A stretch of 64,000 nt of DNA from Trifolium pratense (Eukaryota > Streptophyta > Magnoliopsida > Fabales > Fabaceae), in NCBI RefSeq assembly GCF_020283565.1, contig NC_060062.1:57124439-57188438 (forward strand). The letters run 5' to 3'. The notes below the pieces were generated by a model. It was given only the letters and a program-made list of their open reading frames with translations. It did no database searches and was not told the origin of the DNA. Position numbers and translations under genes: made by a program. Numbering within the stretch: position 1 is the first letter of the stretch; every line of letters begins with the position of its first letter. Shown here piece by piece: positions 42,600 to 53,550 of the stretch.

Positions 42600-42654
42600 A
42601 AGCACCCTGTTCTGTTATTTTGGGTGAGCTCCAGGGAAAGTATTTTCTGGTACA

Positions 42655-44484
42655 ATGGATAAAGAAGGAGGGTCAGTGTCTAAACCTCCTTTACTGACAG
42701 GTCCTGAGAACTATGATCATTGGAAATCTCGTATGGAGGCTTTCATAAAATCAATTGACAGCAGGAAATGGAAGGCTGTGTTACGTGGATGGGAACCACC
42801 AATGGTTCTTGACAAAGATGGCAATAAAACTGATGTTAAGAAGCCACATGATGAATGGACTAAAGATGAGGATGATCTGGCACTTGGCAACTCCAAAGCC
42901 TTGTATGCAATTTTCAATGGTGTGGATGCTAACATGTTCAGGCTTGTCAAGAGATGTATTACTGCTAAGCATGCCTGGGAAATTCTGAGAAAAGCTCATG
43001 AAGGAACATCGAAAGTGAAGCTATCTAAGCTTCAGATGCTCAAAACAAATTTTGAGAATCTCAGAATGAAGGAGGAAGAAACCATTCATGACTTTCAAAT
43101 GAATGTGCTTGACTTTGCAAATTCGTTTGATGCACTTGGAAAACCTATCTCAGATGAGGAGCTAGTTGGAAAAATACTCAGATCTCTGCCTAAAAGATTT
43201 GATATGAAGGTGACAGCCATTGAGGAGGCTCATGATCTTTCAAGTCTAAATTTAGATGAACTCATAGGATCACTTCAGACCTATGAAATTGGCCTAAACA
43301 GGAGGAATGAAAAGAAAGATAAGAATCTAGCCTTTGCTTCAAAGAGTGTTGCTGATGACTTACAAATTGAATCTGACAGTGAAGAAAGCTTAGCTGAGTC
43401 TATGGCTATGCTTGGGAGACAGTTCAACAAGTTGATGAAGAAAGTGGACCAAAGGTCTAAGCCAAATGGTAGATTCAACAACAACAAACAGTCCAGCTTT
43501 CAGAAAAAGACAAATGAAGATGAAAGAGGGGTAAGATGTCATGAATGTGAAGGTTTTGGCCATATCAGAACAGAATGTCCAACCTTTCTAAAAAGACAAA
43601 AGAAAAGTCTTGTGGTTTCATGGTCTGATACAGATTCAGAGGAGGAAGAATCTGCTAAGTTTGTTAATGCATTAACAGGAGTTTGTGTATCTGACTCAGA
43701 ATCATGTGATGATGAAGTAACCTATGAAGAACTAGCTGCTACTTACAAAGATCTTCATAATAGAAGCATAGAGGTTTGCAAAGCATTGGAGAAACAGAAG
43801 AAAATCAATGGCAAACTGCAAACTGAAAGAGATGAATTACTCATAAACATTGATAATCTCAACATTAAAGTTGAAAATCAGAGTAGTCGAATTCATCAGT
43901 TGGAGATTGAAAAATCCAACCTCCTAAGTAAGATTGCTGAACAAAGAGAAGAAGTCACCAAGCTAAATGCTGACTTGGATCATGTCACAAAGGTGGCAAA
44001 AATGATGACCAAAGGTACTGATGTCCTTGAAGAAATGTTACAAAGACAGAACTATGGGAAACCTAAGCCCATTGGTTTTGAACATGAAAGGGTAAAGCAG
44101 CAGATGAAGTTCAACAATGCCACCATACACACTCCAATCAACAAAATCTTTGTGTCAGGAGGATTGTCGCAACAACCCATGGAACATCCTATGCCCAGGT
44201 TCTATAATTGGACATGTCATCATTGTGGAAGGAAAGGACATATTAGGCCTTTCTGCTATAGGCTGCACGGATATCCAAGAAGAATTCATCAAGAGCTACA
44301 TACTCCTGCCTTTCCTAATGTTGCAACAAGACAGGAATGGAGAGAAAAGAAGAAGATCACAGGTCTGATAGCTCATACATCCTTAAGAGCTTCATCAAGA
44401 GAAACCTGGTACTTTGATAGTGGCTGTTCTAGACACATGACAGGTGTTGAACACTATCTTGAAGACTTGAAGTCATATGCTTGA
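42655..44484 (+). pseudogene. S1 gag-protease ORF
   Basis: ATG at 42655. Gag (KPPLLTGPENYDHWKSRMEA), CCHC knuckle CHECEGFGHIRTEC (about residue 295), a long heptad-rich coiled coil (about 365-465), a second knuckle CHHCGRKGHIRPFC (about 521), then protease site WYFDSGCSRHMTG (about 585). Two knuckles around a coiled coil is notable. The frame stops at 44482-44484 only because of a 14-bp tandem duplication (44468-44495), after which pol continues in another frame. Confidence 0.92.
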
Positions 44485-44495
44485 AGTCATATGCT
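44468..44495 (+). repeat. 14-bp tandem duplication that breaks S1 gag-pol
   Basis: TTGAAGTCATATGC is repeated twice head to tail. The extra 14 nt shift the frame and create the TGA. Confidence 0.95.
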
Positions 44496-47456
44496 ACCAG
44501 CTTTGTGACCTTTGGAGATGGAGCCAAAGGAGAGATCAAGGGAGTTGGTAAACTTGCAAACCATGGCTTACCAAAGCTAGAGAATGTGCTGCTTGTAAAA
44601 GGGCTTAAAGCAAATCTAATCAGCATAAGCCAACTCTGTGATCAAGGTATGAAAGTTAACTTCACAAAAGCTGAATGTCTAGTTACAAATGAACAAGGAG
44701 AGCTGCTGATGAAAGGAGTAAGGTCAAGAGACAACTGTTATCTTTGGATCCCTAAAGAAGAAGATTTATCCACATGTCTTATTAGCAAAGAAGATGAGGT
44801 AAGGTTGTGGCACCAAAAACTTGGCCACTTGCACCTCAAGGGCATGAAAAAGGCAATAGCTAAAGAGGCAATCAGAGGTCTTCCAAAACTCAAAATTGAG
44901 GAAGGAAGTATATGTGGAGAATGTCAAATAAGGAAGCAGACAAAGATGTCGCATCCAAAGTTGCAACATCTTACCACAACAAGGGTACTAGAATTGTTGC
45001 ACATAGACCTGATGGGGCCAATGCAAGTGGAGAGCCTTGGAGGAAAAAGGTACGCGTTCGTCATGGTAGATGACTTTTCAAGGTTCACATGGATTGAATT
45101 TCTAAAAGACAAATCTGAAAGTTTTGATGCATTCAAAGAACTTTGTCTTCAACTCCAAAGAGAAAAGAACTCTGCTATTGTAAGGATACGAAGTGATCAT
45201 GGTAAAGAATTTGAGAATGCAAGCTTCCTTGAATTCTGCATCTCTGAAGGAATCAAGCATGAATTCTCAGCTCCAATCACACCTCAACAAAATGGTGTTG
45301 TTGAAAGGAAGAACAGGACAATACAAGAGTCAGCCAGAGTAATGTTGCATGCAAAACATCTTCCATATCAATTCTGGGCAGAGGCTATGCATACTGCCTG
45401 TTATATTCACAATCGTGTCACACTCAGAACTGGAACTTCTACTACACTATATGAACTATGGAAGGGTAGAAAACCAACTGTCAAACACTTTCATGTGTTT
45501 GGAAGTAAGTGTTACATCCTAGCTGATAGAGAACACAGAAGAAAAATGGATCCTAAAAGTGAAGAAGGATTATTTCTTGGGTATTCAACAAACAGTAGGG
45601 CCTATAGAGTTTACAACCAGAGAACAAAGGTAATAGTAGAATCTATCAATGTTGTGATAGATGACCTGACATCTGCTAAAACATCTGACACTGAAGATGA
45701 TGTTCCAACAACTTTGCCAACATCTGAAGAAGCTGTAGCAGAGAAAAAATTAGATTTAGATGATGAATTAACAATTCCTACACCTGGTCCTGTGAGAAAA
45801 GTTCCTTCAATAAGAATACAGAAGAACCATCCCAAGGATCTCATCATAGGAAATCCTAACCAGGGAATTGCTACAAGAAGGACAAATGAAGTGGTTACTA
45901 ATTCTTGTTTTGTCTCAAAGGTTGAGCCTAAAAATGTAAAAGAGGCTCTCACTGATGAGTTTTGGATAGAAGCAATGCAAGATGAACTAACTCAGTTCAG
46001 AAGAAGTGATGTGTGGGATCTTGTTCCTAGACCCAATGGTGTTAATGTCATAGGCACAAAATGGGTGTTCAAGAACAAATCAGATGAAAATGGTGTTGTA
46101 ACAAGAAACAAGGCAAGATTAGTGGCTCAAGGGTACACTCAGGTTGAAGGACTTGACTTTGATGAAACATTTGCGCCAGTAGCAAGACTGGAATCTATTA
46201 GGCTACTTCTTGGTATAGCATGCATCTTTAAATTTAAGCTGTACCAAATGGATGTCAAGAGTGCCTTTCTTAATGGATACTTGCATGAAGAAGTTTATGT
46301 GGAGCAGCCAAAAGGTTTTGTAGATCATGCCAATCCTGATCATGTGTATAAGCTAAAGAAAGCTCTTTATGGACTGAAACAGGCTCCAAGGGCTTGGTAT
46401 GAGAGGCTGACAAATTTTCTTGTTAGTCAAGGATACAGAAAAGGAGGCCATGACAAAACCTTGTTCGTTAAAGAACAGGAAGAGAAGCTGATGATTGCCC
46501 AGATTTATGTTGATGACATAGTATTTGGAGGAATGTCTGAAAAGATGGTGGAACATTTTGTACAACAAATGCAATCAGAGTTTGAGATGAGTTTGGTAGG
46601 TGAGCTAACATACTTCCATGGTCTACAAGTCAAACAGATGGAAGACACCATATTTGTTTCTCAAAGCAAGTATGCAAAGAACATGATCAAGAAGTTTGGA
46701 ATGGACACTGCAGCACACAAGAGAACTCCAGCTGCTACTCATCTGAAGCTAACCAAAGATGAGAATGGCATTGATGTTGATCAAAGCCTATACAGAAGCA
46801 TGATTGGTAGTCTCTTGTATCTTACAGCTAGTAGACCTGACATCACTTTTCCTGTTGGTGTGTGTGCAAGATATCAGGCCAAACCAAAGATGAGCCATCT
46901 TGTACAAGTCAAAAGAATCTTGAAATATGTTAAGGGCACCAGTGATTATGGGATTCTGTACTCCCAGACAAACAACTCAACTTTGGTAGGGTATTGTGAT
47001 GCAGATTGGGCTGGAAGTGCTGATGATAGAAAGAGCACTTCAGGAGGTTGCTTCTTTTTGGGTGATAATTTAATCTCATGGTTCAGCAAGAAGCAGAATT
47101 GTGTGTCTCTATCTACTGCAGAGGCTGAATACATAGTTGTAGGTAGCAGTTGTTCCCAGCTGATGTGGATGAAACAGATGCTGAAAGAATATAATGTCGA
47201 CTAAGATGTCATGACATTATATTGCGACAACTTGAGTGCAATCAATATATCAAAAAATCCAGTTCAACACTCAAGAACCAAACATATAGACATCAGGCAT
47301 CATTTCATTAGAGACCTTGTGGAAGAAAATTGCGTGGAACTTAAGCATATTGGTACAAGTCAACAGCTAGCTGACATTTTTACAAAGGCACTTGACGCAA
47401 ATCAGTTTGAATTTTTAAGGGGCAAATTGGGAATTTGCCTGCATGAAGAAGCATAG
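44496..47456 (+). pseudogene. S1 pol: integrase, reverse transcriptase, RNase H
   Basis: Open from the duplication to 47204. GAG_pre-integrase ([17 protein letters not shown]), integrase core ([39 protein letters not shown]), RT ([41 protein letters not shown]) and RNase H ([34 protein letters not shown]). A TAA at 47202-47204 interrupts RNase H, and the same frame resumes to TAG at 47454-47456 ([25 protein letters not shown]). Two lesions, otherwise well preserved. Confidence 0.93.
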
Positions 47457-47681
47457 CAGTTACTGCAGTTGTGGCGTGCAAAAGGAAACCGCTCTCTCTC
47501 CTATCCATCAATGCACGCTAATTTAGGGAACTCATTACACACTTCCCTTAAATATGTCATTACACGCAATCAATGCTTTTTCTTCCAAATTCTAACTTTT
47601 GATCGTGAACCCTATTCTCACACTTCTCTCATCAAACTCCATCTATTCATCTTCTCAAACCTCAAAAATCTTCAACTAAAC

Positions 47682-47943
47682 ATGTCTGAATCATCACAAA
47701 CTACAAAGTCCGGCCGTTCTACTCGATCAAAGGCGAAAATCGAACCCTCGAAGATCATCAAGGACGCCGTCCCTGTTACAACTGTTCGTGCTTCCAAACC
47801 CAAAGCTCAATCAAATGTCGCTGAGAAGAAAGGGAAAGGAAAATCTGTTGAGAAGAAGGAAACTCCAAAAGTAAGTGATGATATCTCTCCTTCTACTGTT
47901 AAATCTAGTAAAGGAAGTTCTAAAAAGAAGAGAAGAGATTACA
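47682..47943 (+). pseudogene. S1 env-like ORF, 5' part
   Basis: ATG at 47682 after a CT-rich leader (47560-47680). The first 87 codons are Ser/Lys-rich and basic (SGRSTRSKAKIEPSK, KKGKGKSVEKK). It is cut by CRM-2 after TTACA (47939-47943) and the frame continues exactly at 53551. Confidence 0.88.
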
Positions 47944-48611
47944 TGGTACGAAAATTGACCAAGAGGAGTTGAAAATCAACACAAGTGACATTCAAAGGGA
48001 AGTTAATGGCGTGGGGACTGTTTGGAATCCTCATCAAGGGCTGAGTTTAATTACTTGGTTATTTTAAGCATTTTCATCAATTAAGACAAATAAAATTCAG
48101 CCATTTAAAGCCTTTCCAAGATGGTTACAAAAGAAGCATAAATGGGACACTCAAGGCCTTAAATAGGCGTGTGACTAATCATGGAAAAGGAGTATCATGA
48201 GCTGATTGCATTAAGTCATTTTATTTCTAGTTAATTGCATTTTTATTACTAGTTTTATTGTGTTTAATTAGGCCTTACTGTTTTTTCGGCCATATATGCA
48301 TGTAATTTGATCATTTGCGATTATTCAATAAACAAGAACATTTCAGTCCAATTAGAAATTGTGTCTACAATTTTCGCCTGATTATTTGCAAGCGTCGCCT
48401 TGAAAATAGTCCGATTAGCTCAATTGGTGTTGAGTGCTAATCTCGTGTTAGGCTATTGGTGTAGTTTAACATTGCTTATTTCCTTGCTGTTTTCGCTAAA
48501 ACCCAACAAACAAACACCTAAAACACTTAATAGAATTCGACTAATAAGGGTGGTACCTAGTACCTTCGTTATTGGTTGTTTGCTTCCGTTACCACACCCT
48601 GATTCGTATCA
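47944..48611 (+). repeat. CRM-2 5' LTR
   Basis: 668 bp. TATA-like GGCCATATATGC near 48289. A tRNA-like segment lies at 48409-48450. Confidence 0.95.
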
Positions 48612-48657
48612 TTAGTGGCATCAGAGCACGGTTCTGATTCCGTGTTACGTGACAACA

Positions 48658-51600
48658 ATGGATTTCAACAGTGATGATTTCATGAACAAATTGCGTGAAG
48701 CCTTAAGGAACGTTGACATGAGAGATGAACGATGGAGGCCTAGAAGGGGTGAACCACGTCCAAACGTGGATGAGTTCAAAATCACCGAACTACCTGAATT
48801 TAATGGTAGTGCAGACCCGGAGGTTTATTTAGAATGGGAGCGCAAGATTGATAGAATGTTTGATTTCAAGGATCTTGATGATGAGAAACGTTGCAAATAT
48901 GCGATTCTGAAACTTAGCAAAAGTGCATCGTTGTGGTATGAGGGTTTGAAGGCTAGAAGGACACGAGATGGGAAGGAGAAAATCCACTCTTGGGAGTCCT
49001 TGAAGAGGAAGTTGCGCAAAAGATATGTACCATCAAACCACCGACTGAATTTGTATAAAAAGATTGCAGATTTGGTGCAAGGCAAAATGAGTGTCACTGA
49101 ATACATTGATGAGTTTGAGAACCTATGCCTAATGGGTGAAGTGGAGGAAAATGAAGAGCAAAGAATGAGCCGTTTCCTTCGTGGGCTGAATAAGAACATA
49201 GCTTTTGCTGTTGAGCTATGTAATTACACAGATTTCACCACTTTGTGCACCTTGTGTTTGAAGATTGAAAATCAAAACAAGAGTAGATATAATGCTGGGA
49301 GTTCTAGTGGTTGGTCCAAGGGAGGTGTGTCGGGTAGTGCAAATCCAGCCCCTAACACTAAACCAATGGTGAATCAACCGAAACAAAGTGAGGCCGCTCC
49401 TAAACAACCCATTGCCACGGCCAAGGAGACTAATCTGTCAAAGGTTAGGTGTTTCAAGTGTCAAGGCTTTGGACACTTTGCTAGGGCTTGTCCTAATCAA
49501 CGAGTTGTGACCCTCCGAGAAGCAATTAGCATGCGTGATGAGTTGATGAAGGAAGAAGAAGAATCTGGTGGCAATATTGAAAGTGATGGAGTTGAAATTG
49601 TTGAAGATGATGATGATGAGGTAGAAGTATATGGACCTCCCATATATGATACCTTGATGCTAAGAACTTTGCAAGTCAAGGCTGTACCCGTGGAAGGAGA
49701 TCAAAGAAATCAAATCTTCTACACTAAGGGTCAAGTGAAAGATAAGTGGTGTAGTATCATTGTGGATGGAGGTAGTTGTACCAATGCGGCTTCAACTGAA
49801 ATGGTGTCTAAATTAGGATTGCTCACAACAAAACATCCTAAGCCTTATGCGCTACATTGGTTGGATAATGGAAGTAGCATAAATGTTACAAGGCAGACGC
49901 GTGTGGGACTAACCATGGGATCTTATGTTGATGAAATCTTGTGTGATGTGGTACCTATGGATGCAAGTCACATACTTTTGGGACGCCCTTGGCAATTTGA
50001 TAGGGATGTCACGCATAGAGGAAGGTCCAATGAGCATGAATTGAACTTCAATGGCAAGAGGATTGTGTTGAAACCAATGGCGTCAAATGAAGTCTGTTCC
50101 ATGATTACAAAAGGAGGTAAAAGGCCTAGCCTCACTATGTTTGCTACTGAAAATGAAGTGAAGGATGCTATTGATAATGGTGAATTAGTCTACATGTTGG
50201 TTGCAAAGAATGCTAAGCAAGACGATGTAGAGACTCCTCTTAAACAACAATTGGAGGCTGTTTTGGGTGAGTATGAAGATGTGTTTCCAAGTGAACTACC
50301 AAATGGTTTGCCACCTATCCGTGGGATTGAGCATCAAATTGATCTAATTCCGGGAGTTCCATTACCAAACAAGGCTGCATATAGGTGTAATCCAGAGGAG
50401 ACAAAGGAGTTGCAACGGCAAATTGAAGAATTGATAAGCATGGGTTATGTGCGTGAATCAATGAGCCCATGTGCTGTTCCGACATTGTTGGTTCCTAAGA
50501 AGGATGGATCATGGAGAATGTGTATTGATAGTAGGGCGGTGAACAACATAACCATCAAATATCGTTTTCCCATTCCAAGACTAGATGATATGCTTGATGA
50601 GTTACATGGATCGGTTATCTTCTCAAAAATTGATCTAAGGAGTGGATATCACCAAATCAGAATGCGTGAAGGTGATGAATGGAAGACGGCATTCAAGACT
50701 AAGCATGGTCTATATGAATGGCTAGTTATGCCATTTGGGCTCACAAATGCACCTAGCACCTTTATGAGGCTCATGAACGAAGTACTCAAGCCTTTTTTGG
50801 GTAAGTTTGTTGTTGTTTATCTTGATGACATATTGGTGTATAGCAAATCTATTGAGGAGCATTTCACTCATTTGAAACAAATCTTTGAGACCCTAAGAGC
50901 ACAAAAACTATATGGGAAGAAGGAAAAGTGTGATTTCTTGGTTGAAAGTGTGGTGTTTCTTGGATATGTGGTGTCTAAAGATGGAGTATCCGTTGATCAA
51001 ACAAAAGTGGATGCTATCAAGACTTGGCCGAGCCCTACAACAGTTTCGGAGGTGAGATCTTTCCTTGGTCTTGCATCATTTTATCGGCGCTTTATCCAGA
51101 ATTTTAGCACTATAGCAAGTCCTATGACCGAATGTTTGAAGAAGGGTGCGTTTGGGTGGAATGAACAAGCACAAAAGGCTTTTGAATTGATCAAGTTAAA
51201 GCTTTGTGAAGCTCCTGTTTTAGCTTTACCCGATTTCACTCAACCATTTGAAGTTGAATGTGATGCTAGTGGAGTTGGCATTGGGGCTGTTTTGATACAA
51301 AACAAAAGGCCTATAGCTTATTTCTCGGAGAAATTGGGAGGAGCCAGATTGAACTATTGCACCTATGACAAAGAGTTCTATGCCATTGTGAGAGCTCTTG
51401 ATCATTGGAATCATTATTTGCGTTCTAATCACTTTATATTACATTCAGATCATGAGTCTTTGAAGTATATCAATGGGCAACAAAAGTTGAGTCCAAGGCA
51501 TGCTAAATGGGTTGAATTTCTTCAATCTTTTAATTTCTCTTCAAAATACAAAGATGGTAAGAGTAATGTGGTGGCTGATGCACTTTCAAGGAGGTATGCT

Positions 51601-53001
51601 TTAATTTCAATTCTTGAAACTCGCTTACTTGGTTTTGAGACTTTGAAAGATTATTATAAAGAAGATGTGGATTTTGGTGAAATATACTCTAATTGTGAGA
51701 ATGGAGCATTTGGAAAGTACATAGTGCAGGATGGATTTTTATTCAAGGAGAATCGGCTTTGCATCCCAAGGCATTCAATTCGTGAGTTACTAGTTCGTGA
51801 AGCTCATGGTGGAGGTTTGGCTGGTCATTTTGGCATTACAAAGACCTTGGAGATTTTAAAAGAACACTTTCATTGGCCAAAAATGTTAGGAGATGTGCAA
51901 AAAGTCATTAGCAAGTGTGTTACTTGTCATATGGCAAAGAGTTCTTTCAAACCAGGGGCGTATACTCCCTTGCCAACGCCTAGTGGTCCTTGGATGGATG
52001 TGAGCATGGATTTCATTGTGGCTTTGCCCCGTACACAGCGAGGTAAAGATGCTATTATGGTTGTTGTTGATAGGTTTTCAAAGATGGCACATTTTGTAGC
52101 TTGTCACAAAACAGATGATGCTAGTAATGTTGCTGATTTGTACTTTCGTGAGATTGTGCGTTTACATGGAGTTCCTAAAACTATTGTTTCCGATCGTGAT
52201 TCAAAGTTTTTGAGTTATTTTTGGAACACATTATGGAGGAAATTAGGTACTAAGTTGCTGTTTAGTACTTCCCATCACCCTCAAACCGATGGACAAACCG
52301 AAGTGACTAATAGAACTCTTGGTACTTTGCTGCGTGGTCTGGTTAGTAAAACTCAAAAGGATTGGGACTTGAAGCTAGCTCATGCTGAATTTGCCTACAA
52401 CCGGTCCCCTACATATGCTACTAATCATTCTCCTTTTGAAGTTGTTTATGGTGTGAATCCTTACTTGCCATTGGATTTGATAGTTATGCCAAAAGAGGAG
52501 TTAGTTCATCCAGATGCCGAGACCAAACTCAAAGCAATGATCAAGCTACATAAGCAAGTGCAAGAAAGAATCAAGGCCGTGAATGAAGTTTACAAGCAAA
52601 GGTCCAAGAATAAGAAGCCTAAGTTATTCAATGAAGGTGATCTTGTGTGGGTCCATTTGAGGAAAGAAAGATTCCCAAGCAAGAGAAAGAATAAGCTCAT
52701 GCCTAGAGCTGATGGTCCTTTCAAAGTTATATCAAAGATCAATGACAATGCATACAAGATTGATTTGCCCGGAGGATATGGAGTACATGCTACTTTCAAT
52801 GTTGGAGATCTCTCACCGTATTTAGATGATGATGGTATTCAAGAATTGAGGTCAATTCCTTTCAAAGGGGGAGGGGATGGTACGAAAATTGACCAAGAGG
52901 AGTTGAAAATCAACACAAGTGACATTCAAAGGGAAGTTAATGGCGTGGGGACTGTTTGGAATCCTCATCAAGGGCTGAGTTTAATTACTTGGTTATTTTA
53001 A
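48658..53001 (+). CDS. CRM-2 gag-pol polyprotein, intact
   Basis: 1,447 codons from ATG 48658. Gag, CCHC knuckle [14 protein letters not shown], protease-like [23 protein letters not shown], RNase H, integrase with the HHCC finger and the DDE core ([36 protein letters not shown]). The CRM-type C-terminal tail runs 40 codons into the 3' LTR (from 52878) and stops at 52999-53001. No stop or frameshift. It is close to CRM-1 throughout, with a short insertion/deletion in the acidic linker after the knuckle. Confidence 0.95.
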   Translation: MDFNSDDFMNKLREALRNVDMRDERWRPRRGEPRPNVDEFKITELPEFNGSADPEVYLEWERKIDRMFDFKDLDDEKRCKYAILKLSKSASLWYEGLKARRTRDGKEKIHSWESLKRKLRKRYVPSNHRLNLYKKIADLVQGKMSVTEYIDEFENLCLMGEVEENEEQRMSRFLRGLNKNIAFAVELCNYTDFTTLCTLCLKIENQNKSRYNAGSSSGWSKGGVSGSANPAPNTKPMVNQPKQSEAAPKQPIATAKETNLSKVRCFKCQGFGHFARACPNQRVVTLREAISMRDELMKEEEESGGNIESDGVEIVEDDDDEVEVYGPPIYDTLMLRTLQVKAVPVEGDQRNQIFYTKGQVKDKWCSIIVDGGSCTNAASTEMVSKLGLLTTKHPKPYALHWLDNGSSINVTRQTRVGLTMGSYVDEILCDVVPMDASHILLGRPWQFDRDVTHRGRSNEHELNFNGKRIVLKPMASNEVCSMITKGGKRPSLTMFATENEVKDAIDNGELVYMLVAKNAKQDDVETPLKQQLEAVLGEYEDVFPSELPNGLPPIRGIEHQIDLIPGVPLPNKAAYRCNPEETKELQRQIEELISMGYVRESMSPCAVPTLLVPKKDGSWRMCIDSRAVNNITIKYRFPIPRLDDMLDELHGSVIFSKIDLRSGYHQIRMREGDEWKTAFKTKHGLYEWLVMPFGLTNAPSTFMRLMNEVLKPFLGKFVVVYLDDILVYSKSIEEHFTHLKQIFETLRAQKLYGKKEKCDFLVESVVFLGYVVSKDGVSVDQTKVDAIKTWPSPTTVSEVRSFLGLASFYRRFIQNFSTIASPMTECLKKGAFGWNEQAQKAFELIKLKLCEAPVLALPDFTQPFEVECDASGVGIGAVLIQNKRPIAYFSEKLGGARLNYCTYDKEFYAIVRALDHWNHYLRSNHFILHSDHESLKYINGQQKLSPRHAKWVEFLQSFNFSSKYKDGKSNVVADALSRRYALISILETRLLGFETLKDYYKEDVDFGEIYSNCENGAFGKYIVQDGFLFKENRLCIPRHSIRELLVREAHGGGLAGHFGITKTLEILKEHFHWPKMLGDVQKVISKCVTCHMAKSSFKPGAYTPLPTPSGPWMDVSMDFIVALPRTQRGKDAIMVVVDRFSKMAHFVACHKTDDASNVADLYFREIVRLHGVPKTIVSDRDSKFLSYFWNTLWRKLGTKLLFSTSHHPQTDGQTEVTNRTLGTLLRGLVSKTQKDWDLKLAHAEFAYNRSPTYATNHSPFEVVYGVNPYLPLDLIVMPKEELVHPDAETKLKAMIKLHKQVQERIKAVNEVYKQRSKNKKPKLFNEGDLVWVHLRKERFPSKRKNKLMPRADGPFKVISKINDNAYKIDLPGGYGVHATFNVGDLSPYLDDDGIQELRSIPFKGGGDGTKIDQEELKINTSDIQREVNGVGTVWNPHQGLSLITWLF

Positions 53002-53545
53002 GCATTTTCATCAATTAAGACAAATAAAATTCAGCCATTTAAAGCCTTTCCAAGATGGTTACAAAAGAAGCATAAATGGGACACTCAAGGCCTTAAATAG
53101 GCGTGTGACTAATCATGGAAAAGGAGTATCATGAGCTGATTGCATTAAGTCATTTTATTTCTAGTTAATTGCATTTTTATTACTAGTTTTATTGTGTTTA
53201 ATTAGGCCTTACTGTTTTTTCGGCCATATATGCATGTAATTTGATCATTTGCGATTATTCAATAAACAAGAACATTTCAGTCCAATTAGAAATTTTGTCT
53301 ACAATTTTCGCCTGATTATTTGCAAGCGTCGCCTTGAAAATAGTCCGATTAGCTCAATTGGTGTTGAGTGCTAATCTCGTGTTAGGCTATTGGTGTAGTT
53401 TAACATTGCTTATTTCCTTGCTGTTTTCGCTAAAACCCAACAAACAAACACCTAAAACACTTAATAGAATTCGACTAATAAGGGTGGTACCTAGTACCTT
53501 CGTTATTGGTTGTTTGCTTCCGTTACCACACCCTGATTCGTATCA
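52878..53545 (+). repeat. CRM-2 3' LTR
   Basis: 668 bp. Its first 124 bp are also the 3' end of the gag-pol ORF. Confidence 0.95.
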
Positions 53546-53550
53546 TTACA

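Larger units (their letters stand above)
47944..53545 (+). mobile_element. CRM-2: young CRM-like Ty3/gypsy retrotransposon in S1 env-like ORF
   Basis: 5,602 bp with a perfect duplication TTACA (47939-47943 and 53546-53550). LTRs 47944-48611 and 52878-53545 are each 668 bp, TGGTACG...GTATCA; the only difference I found is GTGTCTAC against TTGTCTAC. PBS TGGCATCAGAGC 48616-48627 and PPT AAAGGGGGAGGGGA just before 52878. One intact gag-pol ORF. All parts needed for transposition appear present, so it is a candidate active copy. Confidence 0.96.

Noticed and set aside
52999..53001. CRM-2 ORF extension as an assembly artefact
   Set aside because: The same frame is open in the CRM-1 5' LTR, which is an independent copy.
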